Part shown: positions 1-11,700 of the stretch, in pieces | How positions within the stretch are numbered: the first letter of the stretch is position 1 | Layout: the number at the start of each line of letters is the position of its first letter | NCBI RefSeq assembly: GCF_963678635.1 | Contig: NW_026970986.1 | Coordinates: forward strand, 1-46,000 | Direction of reading: 5' to 3' | Length of the DNA: 46,000 bases | From: Symsagittifera roscoffensis | Taxonomy: Eukaryota; Xenacoelomorpha; Acoela; Convolutidae | Position numbers and translations under genes: made by a program | Notes under the pieces: generated by a model | The model's database searches: none | What the model saw: only the letters and a program-made list of their open reading frames with translations | Told to the model about the DNA's origin: nothing

Positions 1-715
1 AGGTTTAACCCAGTCTTCTGGTCCCCAGCCAGGCAACTCCACTTTATCTTCCCCGTTGCTCCTAGAGGCCGTTGTCATCACATTGTATATGATGTTAAGG
101 TCACGCAGGTTACAGTCTGCATTCAGTTCCCTCTGCACCTGTATCGCTCGCAATATCGAGTCGACGTTGGGACTAGGACACCATGATGGCCTCATCAATT
201 CCCACACCACCATTAAGCTCGTCCTCAGCAATTCATCCGAGAATCCCAACCCAAACTCCACTTTTTTGTCAGACTTTGGTACGGAAGGTGCAGTCACCTC
301 TTCCTCCAAGATCAATCCCAATTTATTCTGAGGATTGGTGGCGTTCTTTATCGTCACGATTCTCAACATCCAGAATCTTAGCAACACTGCTTGCTCGTAA
401 TCGAAGAAGCAATCGCGTATGTCTTCACTCAGGAACGGGTTATACGCCATCCCTATGACTCCGGATACGTAGCTGTACGACTTCTTCTTAATTGGTCCAC
501 AGTATTCACTGGACTTCGGCAATGCCCCCATAGATTCTTTGGTGAGTCTCAGCTCCTTGTTCGAGAATCTTCTTATTTCGTCTATCTTTCTCATGGGCTC
601 TAACTCTTCGGGTTCTTTCATGTTTAACCTCATCGGTTTGCTTTGATGCATATCCAGCAGTGCTAATAAGAGTAAGGCTTTTGCTCGTGCATCGCCTTCC
701 CTCAGCATCTTGGCC
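1..715 (-). pseudogene. Fragment of a second, diverged giant-element ORF2
   Basis: The minus strand is open from about position 745 down to the window edge. Up to about 715 its translation aligns with residues about 2190-2400 of the ORF2 at 5787-14630. Shared landmarks in the same order are DEIRRF (ORF2 residue 2226), YVSGV followed by GMAYNPF (2263 onward), and RPSWCP (about 2354). Between these landmarks the sequence is strongly diverged, so this is not a recent copy. Reading continues off the left edge with no stop seen. To the right, similarity ends near 715, where BEL/Pao sequence on the plus strand begins. No LTR lies at that junction, so it looks like a truncation or rearrangement. Function is unknown, as for ORF2. 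I am confident of the homology, less so of the exact right boundary. Confidence 0.8.
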
Positions 716-1645
716 GAAAGAATATTTCCTCGGAAGGAAAATTCAAAGGTCTCGAATAAGGCTGGAACAAACAAATCCAAGGAGAATACAAACACTTCCA
801 CCCATGCCGCTGTTAGTGATGTACATGACATTGAATCTTCTACAGGGTTGTTGCCAATTGCAACACTTGGCTTATCCTCGGATGTAACCAGTCTCCTGAC
901 GTTGGTTCTTTGTGATAGTGCATCGACTCACTCCTGGGTGTCTTCGTCACTCGTAAACCGTCTCGGCTTAGTAGGGGAGCCCGTTAACTTGTCAATGATT
1001 GGTTTCAATTCAACCACCATTGTTGAGACTCAGAGGGTCAAGTTTACAGTTTTCTCCGAGCCGAATACTACTGATTTCGTATTTCCTCTCTGTGCATATG
1101 TTAAAGACAATATTCGGATTGGTTCCGAATTAATCAATATTGCTGATTTGCAGAATAAATATCCACAATTAGCACCTATTAAGCCCTCTCAATATACGTA
1201 TGAAGACGTTGAAGTTATTATCGGACAAGACTACTACCACGCCGTTAGACCCATTGAGTTCATCTTGGGAGATGATAAAAACTCACCGTGTTCCGTTCGC
1301 CTAGCGATAGGTTGGGTCATAAGTGGTCCGTTGCCGCCGTCCGTTAATTCTACTTCTTCGTGTTTCAAGTGTGTTGTTGAAGACTCTTCTCTGACCGACC
1401 AGATAAAATCCTGGTACGAATTGGAATCTTATGGTGCTTTCAAACAAGTCGATGCCCGTTCCACCGCGGATAAACATGCTTTATCCATCCTTAATTCTGA
1501 AACCGTTCACAATGGCGAAAGATACATTGTGCCTATGCTTTGGATTGATAGTAATGTCAGTCTACCAAACAACTATTACTCGTCACTCGCCCAATTTAAA
1601 ACATTAGAGAGAAGGTTAAGTAAAGACCCTGAGCTGCGCGAATGA
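710..1645 (+). pseudogene. pol: BEL/Pao pol, aspartic protease section
   Basis: This open stretch of 311 codons has the BEL/Pao protease core, with the catalytic aspartate in the motif CDSASTHSW (Asp codon at 914-916). A downstream block, IGQDYYHAVRP then GWVISGPLP, is typical of the region between protease and reverse transcriptase in this superfamily. The protease normally matures Gag-Pol. DSA replaces the more usual DTG/DSG; other BEL members also vary here. The reading frame ends at a TGA (1643-1645) inside sequence that continues in the same frame into the reverse transcriptase, so the stop is a nonsense lesion, not the natural end. The first codons may belong to the junction with the ORF2 fragment, so the ATG at 710 is not taken as the real start. 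Confidence 0.8.
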
Positions 1646-2653
1646 TACGCAGAAACAATTAGAGTGGACATTAGGAAAGGCTATGTCATTACCGTCGAAC
1701 CGCATGATCCACGTAAGCGTTCCGATCGCGAGTGGTATCTCCCGCACCATCCCGTCGTTAATCCGAATAAGCCGGGTAAGGTGCGCCGAGTCCTTAATGG
1801 GGCTTCTAAGTTTCACGGCACATCCTTAAATGAGTCCTTTTTGGTGGGTTCGGACCTACTCCAAAATTTAATTTTTGTACTTTTGCGATTCCGTCAACAC
1901 AAGTACGCCGTCTCCGCGGATATAGAGGGTATATTCCTTCAGGTAGGAGTCCTTGCTCGCGACCAAATTTCGCTCAGTTTTTTGAGGCGGGAGGATACCA
2001 CTTCCGATGTGGTAGTTCATCAGTACACTCGCCATATATTCGGCGCACGGGATTCGCCTACGTGCGCCAATTTCGCGTTGCGAAAAACAGCAACTGATAA
2101 TATGTCCCTATACCCTGAGGCCGCCTCAGTCGTAAATGAAAAATTTTACATGGACGATTACTTGGATTCATTCGAGAACGTTACCCATGCAATTGAAATT
2201 AGTCGCGATTTAGTTTCTCTACTAAAATTGGGAGGATTTAATTTGACTAAATTTGTCAGGAATGCTGATGAACTCACTTTAGCAATGAACCCCGAGGAAT
2301 CCGAAACCTCGTCTTCACCCATCAGGGAAATATGTAACGGTGCCGAACAATCATCACACGTCTTAGGTCTTAAGTGGGACCATGTGAAAGACACATTGGT
2401 TGTTAGCAGAGACGTGGATCGTCCTCTCGATAAAGCAATAACTCAACGAACCGTCTTGAGTTTCGTCTCTTCTGTGTTTGGTCCTGTTGGGTTAGTAGCT
2501 CCATACACAGTTAGGGACCGTCTTTTACTGAAAGATATTTGGAAAATCAGTGGTCAAAGTTGGGACGACGAAATGCCAGAAGACATAAGAGAAAAGTTTC
2601 TCGAGTGGCACTCCGGTCTCCCTCTCTTAGGGCAATTGAATATTCCCCCCCCC
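1646..2653 (+). pseudogene. pol: BEL/Pao pol, reverse transcriptase section
   Basis: It reads in the same frame as the protease section, directly after the TGA. Pao-type reverse transcriptase landmarks are visible: WYLPHHPVVNP, a VRRVLNGASK block, SADIEGIFLQV with the first catalytic Asp, and FYMDDYLDS with the YMDD catalytic box at 2147-2158. The enzyme would copy the element RNA into DNA. The frame is lost at a run of nine C (2645-2653). The RNase H part continues in another frame immediately after it, so the homopolymer has gained a number of bases not divisible by three, or the assembly has an error there. Confidence 0.88.
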
Positions 2654-3690
2654 GTTACTTCACAGAGCCTGTTGATCAAATTGAGCTCCACATGTTCGGT
2701 GATAGCTCGAAGGACGTTTTCTGTGCTGTTGGATTTTTGCGTGCGCGTTTCGCGAGCTCGCATAAAACTCAAATATTCTTCATTTTTGGTAAAGCTCGCG
2801 TTGCGCCCATGAAAGCGCTATCTATACCGAAGCTAGAGCTTCAAGCTGCTCTGCTCGCCACACGACTAAAAGATGATATACTGACCGCCCTTATCGTCTC
2901 TATTAATCATGTCTACATTTGCACAGATAGTACAACAGTTTTGCAGTGGCTAAACTCCACTGAAAAATTACCTGTATTTGTCGCTAATCGTGTCGGCGAA
3001 ATCCTCGAATCGACCACTATTGATGAGTGGCACCATGTTCTGAGCGGCGATAATCCAGCTGATAACGGAACGCGGGGGATTTCTTCGGAAGCCCTCAAGG
3101 ATAGCAGCTGGGTTATTGGTCCGAGCATTCTCAGGACTACCGATTGGCCGTTTATACCCGACGAACGTGTAATCAATAAAATTCGTTTGAAGCGTCCTTC
3201 TTGTGACGTTGATAATTGCTTGGAGACATCATCTTCCTTCGTCACCGATGTCACATCCGTCAAACATCCCGAACACGGGTTCAATTGGGAAAGGTTCAGT
3301 TCCTTTACAAGATATAAACGAGTAGTCGCTTTTATGTTGAGGATGTTGCCTTCACATAAGCATTTTCGTGTTAAGGACTTACGAATCACCGACCCCGCTG
3401 AACTTGATATTGCAGAAAGCAGACTGATTCATCTTGCTCAGATAGAATCCTTCCCCGTTGAGTTCAAAACACTCACTGCTAGCAAACCTATTAAGAATAG
3501 TAGTAAAATTGCCGCATACTCGCCATTTATCGGTCCCGCTGATATCATTCGTTCAACCGGACGGATTGTGCGCTTAGTGAATACCGAGTTTGATACTAAG
3601 CACCCAATAATACTCGACGCCCGATATACCCTAGTTCGTTTGTTGGCCCGCAGCCTCCACCACAAGCATTTTCATCAAAGTTTAGATTAA
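2654..3690 (+). pseudogene. pol: BEL/Pao pol, RNase H and linker to integrase
   Basis: It continues the pol protein in a shifted frame. Landmarks include MFGDSSKDVF (first RNase H aspartate), PKLELQAALLA with the catalytic Glu, ICTDSTTVLQWL, and NPADNGTRG, all characteristic of Pao RNase H. A linker follows, ending at the start of the integrase zinc-binding region. The frame ends at TAA (3688-3690), directly followed in frame by more integrase-like sequence, so this is another nonsense lesion. Confidence 0.85.
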
Positions 3691-4459
3691 ATGCGCTCCG
3701 TTTTAAATATGAAATATGCAATACTTGGGTTGCGTCGACTACTTCGTTCTATCGAAAATCAATGTGTAACATGCCGTAAACGCAAAGCAAGTACCATCCA
3801 GCCTATTATGTCCGATTTACCTGTCGAACGTCTCGGATAAAAGCAACCACCCTTCAATCATACGGGTGTGGATTACTTTGGACCGCTTTACCTTCCGGTT
3901 CGCAGAAGCACTGAAAAAAGATGGGGATTTATTTTTACTTGCCTCACCACCAGGGCTGTACACCTTGAGATTGTACCATCTCTGGACACCAGTTCTTGTG
4001 TCATGGGCATTGAACGGCTCATTGCGCGTCGTGGTACGCCAAGCACAATCTGGTCGGATAACGGCACGAACTTCGTTCGTGCGGAAAAGGAATTACTTGC
4101 CTGTACCAAGAGCTGGAATGGCATGGATCCGACCATTTTTGCACACAAAGGTGTTACTTGGAAATTTAACACGCCAGGCGCACCCCATGAAGCGCGTGCT
4201 GTACGATATCCTAGGCAGTAGACGAGTCACTGAAGAGGTGTTAGGAACAACACTCTGCTTAGTTGAGCAGGCTTTGAATTCGAGGCCAATCACTCCCGTT
4301 AGTACCGATTCACGTGAACTAGAAGCGTTAACCCCAAACCATTTTTTGCTTGGACAACATGCCACAAGCTTTCCTTCGCTTTTACCCGGGGAGCACTTCG
4401 ATCACAAGAAAAGGAACGTGCGAGCGCAGTCATATGCTAACGCGATTTGGTCTCGTTGG
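3691..4459 (+). pseudogene. pol: BEL/Pao pol, integrase section lacking the catalytic Glu
   Basis: A CVTCRKRK motif gives the zinc-binding cysteines. A TAA at 3838-3840 then interrupts the frame. The catalytic core follows: GVDYFGP with the first Asp (codon 3871-3873) and WSDNGTNF with the second (codon 4057-4059). Near 4188, right after PGAPH, about a dozen residues that carry the third catalytic residue (Glu) in this family are missing, and the frame shifts. Later integrase blocks resume in a different frame (LYDILGSRR, EQALNSRPITPVS, LTPNHFLLG). The segment is cut at 4459 by the giant element in a tryptophan codon. It cannot be an active integrase. Confidence 0.85.
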
Positions 4460-4747
4460 TGTAACAGTCGCCTACTTTAGTCACATATGAGGCTTAAGAA
4501 AAATAGGCCCTATAACCATTGGCTCAAGAGTCAGGGACACTATCTCTTGTGTTTTTCCGCCTCAAGAACGGTCGGAGCCAATTCGGTTCGCTTGCGACAT
4601 GAGACTGGAACCCATTACAGCTTAAAGGCCACTACCAAAATACCCCCCCACTCTAGAAATAAAAACGTCCCCATACTTAGGTCTCGGGATACCCAAAATA
4701 CATGAACGCCGTTAAAAACCGGGTCGGAACAATCCGCTTAGTTACTT

Positions 4748-4753
4748 TTTATT
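4748..4753 (-). promoter_or_regulatory. Polyadenylation signal in 3' LTR
   Basis: The coding strand reads AATAAA, followed by AAGTAAC. It lies in the half of the LTR nearest the 3' end, where an R-region poly(A) signal is expected. The identical site in the 5' LTR is at 26659-26664. The motif is short and the region AT-rich, so this rests on position. Confidence 0.45.
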
Positions 4754-5244
4754 GGACAGTGGAACTTTGATCCATTTCAGATGGATCAACCTAAAACTCG
4801 CCTTATCTCAACATAACTATCATAAAATGCACTCGAGAAATTTAAATTGGAACTTACATATCGACGCACTTGAGTATGAGGAGTAAGTTAAAGATGAGCA
4901 GCTTGAGAATTAACTAATATAACTAAATAAGTTTTAAGGCCAATTAGTTTCAATAACGAAAGTAAGTTCTGTCTCAAGAATTGAAGTTTTCGTTTGGACC
5001 ATTAGGACACTCGAGTAGTCCTCTATTCCATTGAAGGTCCACACTATTCCATTCGAATAGTGATCCTTCCTCAAGTCAATGTTGTTTTCTCCTGTTTTCG
5101 GGATAAGACAGCTCTACTCTCTTGATATTTCGTATCGAGAAATTGCGAACAGCAATTTCCTGCCTTTTTCTTGAGTAGTTTCCCGCAATTGTTAATTCGG
5201 GTGTTCTGATTTCTGACTTTTTCATTTTCAGTTGGTTCGAGAAA

Positions 5245-5265
5245 ATTGAGCATGACATGCTCAAT
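5245..5265. repeat. Perfect palindrome within the LTR
   Basis: Arms ATTGAGCATG and CATGCTCAAT are separated by a single A. The same structure is in the other LTR at 27156-27176. On the coding strand it lies close to the LTR 5' end (U3), so it could be a protein-binding site or a short RNA hairpin. No function can be assigned. Confidence 0.7.
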
Positions 5266-5346
5266 TCGAATTTTGCAAAATTAAAATTTCACTCCAAAAT
5301 TGCGTATTTCTCAAGGTCAAACCCCTAGACATGACCGACTGGCACA

Positions 5347-5786
5347 TACTCCCCGGACTCGAGATCGATGTCCTCATCGTGTGTTGTCATCTGCCAATAA
5401 GTCCCAGAGAACCGAGTGTTGCTCAAGATACAGTGCCAGTGGTCATTTACAGAAGTTTGCATCGAACTTAAGCTTATCTACCTTGCAAAATTCACGACCA
5501 TATAAAATTTTCACACTATCGCTAAACAGCAATCAAAATCTGCACACACCTGCACCCCTGGATCCCCGCTTTTTAAGCTGGTAATTTTTAAAATTTCTTT
5601 TGTCCTATTTCAGTCAGAGAATTGTCATGCATCAATTTGATTTATATACTAGATCTATCATATTAATAACAATATCTTATTCGTCTAAAATTTCTTTTTC
5701 GTGAACCCAGATTTTATCCAAGTTCACGCTCAAGCCCCCTCCCTCTCAAGACTCAAGACTCTAGAATTTCCTTTCGAGCCACTGGC
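5347..5786 (-). other. 3' untranslated region between ORF2 and the 3' LTR
   Basis: This is 440 bp without a supported gene. It contains four CTCAAG hexamers, three of them between 5729 and 5757. The last bases before the LTR on the coding strand (GTCCGGGGAGTA) are the only polypurine-like candidate and are short for that role. Confidence 0.6.
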
Positions 5787-8700
5787 TCACCTCGTGTTCT
5801 TCGCCTTCGAGGTACCTGATACCGGTGTTCTTGGCACTGTAATTTGTTCCAATAGTGCCTCTTCGTCATCGGAGCTAATCACAATTTCCTCCCAGGCCTT
5901 CAGCTGTTCATAGGCTCGCATCCACTCTCTCTGCTCTTGCAACCTTTTCAATTGACTTGGTAGGCTTTTCACCTTCGACTCCCGGTTCAAGCAGAAGGAG
6001 TTGTGAAGACTCAAGCTTACATTCCTCGCCAGGTCCTCTTCCAGTATCGTTTCCCTCGCTCTAGAATTGTCTCTGGATATTCTGCCTACTCTTTTCCACC
6101 CCGCCGTGATCGCGTTTCGATGGGTTAGCAGAGGTCTCTTAAAGGCATCTGGTCCTATTTCAGCTTGGAATTGTCGATATTCCTTCTGATGTTTCCTCAT
6201 GTGGTCCTTTGTCACTACATACAACCAGGATGTTAACGTCGCACGAAACCAAGGAAAGAATCTCAGGCGGCTCCATATGTGTCTGACTTGCACTGGTATG
6301 GCGAATACCTTGCATGCAGTCTCGAACAACTCCAGTCTCCTGCTGTAATCTATCGCATAAATCGACTCGGCTGTTGGCGCTCTCGATTCTCTGTACTTCG
6401 CTACATTCTCCTCAATCCATCTCAGAGCCAGCATCGTGCTCACCACCAAGATGGTCACCTTTTGTCGATACTCCGGTAGTCCTAGCGACTTAATTTCTTC
6501 TACGTCCCAGATCAGACAGAGATTGGCGCGGTCCGGGTACCACACTGTCTGCGCCAGACAGTGGCATGGACAATCCCCATGCGTGAGGTCGATGCTTCTA
6601 AGGTTGCGTTCTCCCGAAGCTTCTAGGAGAGGCTCAAGTTCCATCATTTTCTCATGCACCACGTCGACTTCTTCCGAGCTTGAAGCACCTACTGCGGGTT
6701 TCCCCACCACGTTCTGCTTCCCATGATCACTTGTATTTTCGCTCTCCAAGCCTAGAAGTTCTTCACCCCAGATTTCACTCAAGTCATCTCTTTGCTCCTT
6801 TGGTACTGCTCCTCGGATCTTCCTCAATAGCTTGTGTGAGTGGTGTGACATCCGAGCTAGTCTCACGCACTTGGGCACTGAGAAGGCTTTGTCTATCATC
6901 ACCCTCTGGCTGGACACCTCCACCATCGCCATGTGTAGTGGATAGTGGCTCCCACATAGGTTAGCCAGCACTGATCCCACTAAGGATTTTGCATTTAGAG
7001 GCAATCCATAGGCTTCGCTCATGGGAAATCCCATCTCTGCCTCGAGTCCGATCTTCCAACTCTTGATGTGCTTCTGGTTCACTTGTAGCACTCCGGGCCA
7101 TGATTCCACGCTTAACGCGGTCACCAGGTGATGTTCTGACTCTAGCCTCTCCAGTGACTGGAGACTGCACATTCTTGAGAAGAATCCCAAGGCTGTCGCT
7201 AGGTTCACGGTGGTCCTCGCGTAACATTCAGCCACTATCTGTACCTCACTCTTCTCCCTTTCAGTGATATCTTCAAACCAGGTAGTGAGGTCCTCTTTCT
7301 GGAAAGATTGTATCCTGACGCATAATCGTCCATCACAAATATGTTCGCCGTTACTGCATGTCGAATCAAGACAACTGCCCGGCTCCATCCTCCTCACCGG
7401 CTCTGTTCCACTTGTCACCTCACTTGATTCTTTCACCTGAGGCAGGATCAGTTTGTGTACTATGCTCAAGATCGCCAAGTCCTCATCCTCTGTCGGTGCC
7501 AATCTCACTCGCTCAGTGACCTCCTCAATCATACTTGCATGGGGATGTGGACACCAGGAAGGTCTGAGTAATTTCCATACCACTCCCAGGTTCGTGATCA
7601 ACACGCCACTCCCATCACCCATTTTTAGCTCCACTCTTTTACTTGAGCGTGGCACACTTATCACTTCCGGCATCCCCTCAAGAACCAGACCCAGGCTAGG
7701 TCTCTCTCTCTCCACAGCGTCTATCTCCACTATCTTCTCTGTCCAGAACTTCAACAGCTCCGCCACTTCATAATTTCTGTTGGCTCCTCCAGCTTCCAGG
7801 TCCAAGAAGGGGTTGTACGCCATTCCCATTACTCCAGAAACATATTGGTACTCTCCCTTTTTGTTGAGTCTCAAGTACTCCCCTGACGAAGCCAGGTTGC
7901 GGTGAACGTCGTGCTCCTCTTCGAACTTCTTGTTGTAGAACCTCCGTATCTCATCCAACTTCCTATGGTTCTCCAGAGATTGCCTAGAACCATCCTCCCT
8001 CTCTATCCCAGTGCTCTGATACACATTCAAGCTGACTGTGGAGACTCTCCTTTCCAACGTCTTGCTTGCGACTGCTTTCTGATGACATGCTAGGATGGTA
8101 CTGTCAGTCATCATCGACATCGTCCACCTCAAGAAACAGGTTGCATCCTTCCTCCTTGCCAGACTCAAGCCTGAGTTGTCCTTGGCAACGTGCTGCATCA
8201 ACATTCGGTATATCTCTAGATTTTTGCCTCCCAGCTTCAACTTGTCGTATGAAGTCAGCGTTTCCAGCTCTATCCCCAACAGGCTCCACGCGAACATCAG
8301 TTGTCCTGCAGTCCTGATAAAGGGATTCGCCATCAGTGGTGGTGCCGATGAGGATGTCCTCATCGCCTCTTCAAAATGATCCTTCAATAAGTTCTGCCAG
8401 GATCTCTTCAGCTGGTTTGCCAACTCTATCTTGTTGACCTCAGCCTTCTGCTGGGTGGCCCAGCTGTGTCGTTTGCGAGCCACTCCACTGTTCAACTTCT
8501 TCAAACAGCCTTCCATCTCCTTCAATGTCTCGAGAGCTATCCACCATGGTCGGGAGGTGTTTCTGGTTTTACTTTTCTCAAGAGGATCACTGGCCACTTG
8601 CTTCCCGACAGCTTGATGTTCACTTGAGACCCACTCTTTGCCAACATCTACTTCCCAGGTCTGCCCGCTCGTCGAACCTCGCTTCATTTTTATTCTCTGA

Positions 8701-11700
8701 GGTTTGAAATCCTCCTCCGTCACGGAACTAGTGGGATTCTCCATTTCTTTTTCTATGTCGAGCAGTTTCCTCGGTTCGTAGCTACTCTTGTAGGCTGCCG
8801 TTTTCCATCGCGCCAGAACCATGGGAGCCGTCTCTCTCAAGTCTTTTTCCGAGACCGCGTCAGCTGAAGGACTGCCCAATCCCTCCACGTCTCTCTTCCT
8901 CTTGCGAGACCTCACGTCTTTGCTTGGGGGCGTCATTGGTATCATCACTGATTCAACTTCCTTTTCTCCAGCCAACTCTTGCCTCCCCCCTGCTCGAGCC
9001 TTAAGGATATTAGTACTTTTAATCATATTACTAGTTCCTACCTTATCCCCCCTTGTACACTTAATTATTTTATTGTCAATTTTCTGTTTCGGAGTAGAGC
9101 TGTCTTTACATTTGTCTTCTCTGGTCTTTCTTGACTTCCTCAACTCGACCATCTTGTTCAGTAGTTCCACTCTGGCTTTCTCTTCTAAACCCGTCCCCAC
9201 CAGGACAGGCTCACCAAACTTCACCACCGTGTCCCACAGTTCCTCTTTGAAATTATCCAACGTGGTGTCTTCATCCACTTCTCGATTGAATTCGCTCAAG
9301 AACTTTTGCCAAGCATCTCCATCCAGAGTGCCCAGGAAGGCGTCTCTGTTTCCCTCGAAGGTATTCTTTTCCCTCCTCTCCGTACTCAAGAAGATCATTC
9401 CCATGTTGGGATTCTCGCTTGTCAACGACATTTCCGGGTACTTGCGAGGGGACGAGGTCAAAGGTGGCGTGGGAGTATCTGCCCAGTTTTCTTCACTCAG
9501 GTCTTTCAACAATTCCTGCGCTGTGAATTCCACTTCCGTTGGCTTTTGCTCCGGTGTGTTTCCCACTTCCATATCCTCTCCTGCCTCACTGAGGGTTTCA
9601 TCCATGCTTTCGTCTCCTGACTCTGCTTCCCTTCTCTCAAAGATCCTCTTGAATCGATCTGCCACGGTGCCACTCTTTTTATCCCCAGGGATGTCTACTG
9701 GAAGGGGTGATGGTGTCGCTGAACTCGTCGCCTCACCTTTTGTCAGTGCCACGTACAATGGACCTGCTGCATCTAACTTCTTTCCTTCTCTATTACGCTC
9801 CATCAGCTCAAGTCCGTAAGGTGCCCGGTACTTCCTTGTGGCAAATAGCATCGCGTCTGCTTTCAGTGCTACATGCCCTTCTTCCACTATCATCCTGCCG
9901 TCGTCCCATACCGGCAGCTGGTTCTCTAGGCCTGCCCGCTTAAGTACTCTCAAGGTATCTCGCACGTCGAATTTAGGGGGCATCGACCCTCTGATCTTCT
10001 TGGCTTGAGTCGTCCATGAGTTTATCTTCACATCGCTAGTATGGAAATAAATTGCTGCAGTATAGCCGATGAAGAGCGGATCCCAGCCGTCAGTAAACTC
10101 CTTCTGCCGTTCTTCAGTCGTGGTTCTCGCGTAGGAGGATGGGACAACCAGGGAACTGTTCATCCCTAGGGTCATTCTCCTCACTATGGGGAACTCGGGA
10201 ATGCTCGTCGGTAGGGCTTCTCTCTCCAATATCGCTTCCAGCTCCTTTTTCACCAACTCGAAACTTTTTGTCCATGCAGGGATTCTCAAGATTTCTTGTC
10301 CATTGGCTGCCAAGGGATTCAAGTTCCAAAACTTGGGGTAAGTTTCGATGGGGCCCTCGCGCTTGCCTCCCATCCGGCATTGCATTTGTCCTCGGAAACT
10401 GTACACGATCAACTCTGGATCCTTCACCTTTCCGAAGAGCACCGTGTTGCTCATTTGTGCCCTTAGCACCTCTTGCTGGCACCAGTTCAGTGTCGTTCCA
10501 TCCAGTACGCTTATGAGGCTCACGTGGGTCACGGAGTATCGATAAGCTGTCACCAAGGGATCTGGAAATGCGAACGTGACAGCCGGTCCATATATACAAG
10601 TCACGACCTCCCCCAGCCCCCGGATAATCCCCATGGGATCCGATCTCATGGCCAGGCATAGATCCGTTAATAGGGGCATGCCTCCATTCACTTTTCTCCA
10701 CTCCTCTCTGGTCTTCGGGCTCTTTTCTTCGCCAGTCAGGTGCCTGTTCTGCATCAGTAGATACTGCACGAGCAGCGTCCTTAGCCCGGCTGCACACTTG
10801 TACGAGTAGGTCTCAATACTCGAGTGTGTTCTTCCCATCGCCAGGGGCTCCCCATACCTCATCAATCGGTGAAATGACGCCAGTTCACCGTGGGTCAGGA
10901 GTACTAACGTCAAGTATCCATCTATTCTGAGGGTGTCCACACCACGACTGAACATGTATGCGGGGCCCATATTAAACAAGTATCTTGGGTAGACCAGGTA
11001 CAGCGCCAGCAACAGGCTGATCGGCATATTCAACATCTCCTGTATAAACGCATCAAAGATCGTCTCCTTCGCACTGTACACCTCAGTCAGGAACTCTCTT
11101 CCCCAAAAAGGACTCAAGAACTCGAGAATCTCATGATCCCTCCTCGTCTTCAGCTCACCCCACGCGTGCTCTCTCCAAAATCCTCCAATCGTGACCTCAT
11201 TGGCTGCCGTGACGAACCTGCCAACCGTCATCCCCTTTTCCTCAGCTTTTCCCAGTTGCTCCTCGAGAAACTCCCAGATCTGCTTCACCAGAGGCGGCGC
11301 ATCCTCTCTTGTTTTCCTCGTGGCATTTTCCAACCTTGGGCTTAAGAAGGGCCATCTGCCTCCCTCTTGCGCCAACCGATTCCCCATCGACTCCAGTTGT
11401 TTCTCCGATGTGGCCACGTTCTGCCTTGCGTTGTTTGGCCCTCTAGATCTGCTGGTCGAGCTCGTAATGGTCAACTCCATGTCCCGAAACCACAGACTAG
11501 CCGTCAGGTGAATTATCACTGGGTGATCATCCCTAAGGATCGGGCTGAGCTTGAGTTGCCTGGCAAAGTTAGTTATTTCCAGTAGGAGGACCTCGTCCAA
11601 TACGATGAGGATATCAGCCAACTCGTGAAAGCCTCTCAATGCATGGGAGACGTCCGCCCACGCTGCCGCGAGTTCTGACTTGCACAGCCTCAAGTTCGTC

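Larger units (their letters stand above)
716..4459 (+). mobile_element. BEL/Pao LTR retrotransposon, decayed, left part
   Basis: The stretch encodes, in BEL/Pao order, aspartic protease, reverse transcriptase, RNase H and integrase. The gag region and 5' LTR are absent: the element begins abruptly beside the ORF2 fragment at about 715. The giant element inserted at 4459/4460 splits the integrase C-terminus, whose remainder resumes at 27258. Several disabling lesions are visible: stops at 1643, 3688 and 3838, a frameshift at a run of nine C at 2645-2653, and a deletion near 4188. This copy cannot make a working Pol. Confidence 0.9.
4460..5346 (-). repeat. 3' LTR of the giant element
   Basis: It is the left copy of the 887-bp direct repeat. 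On the coding strand it is preceded by a short purine-rich stretch (GGGGAG at about 5349-5354), a weak polypurine-tract candidate. An AATAAA signal lies on the coding strand at 4748-4753. A perfect 10-bp-arm palindrome lies at 5245-5265. The repeat contains eight CTCAAG/CTTGAG hexamers. Confidence 0.93.

Noticed and set aside
1643-3840. In-frame TGA and TAA codons in the BEL pol as evidence of a reassigned genetic code
   Set aside because: The giant ORFs next to it use no internal stops, and the BEL also has frameshifts and a deletion, so ordinary decay explains the stops.
4487-4705. A 72-codon plus-strand frame present in both LTRs
   Set aside because: It is antisense to the element and duplicated only because it lies in the LTR.
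8821-9819. A 332-codon plus-strand open frame, and many similar ones over 5.8-24 kb
   Set aside because: They lie antisense to ORF1 or ORF2, have serine- and leucine-rich composition typical of antisense shadows, and show no domain.
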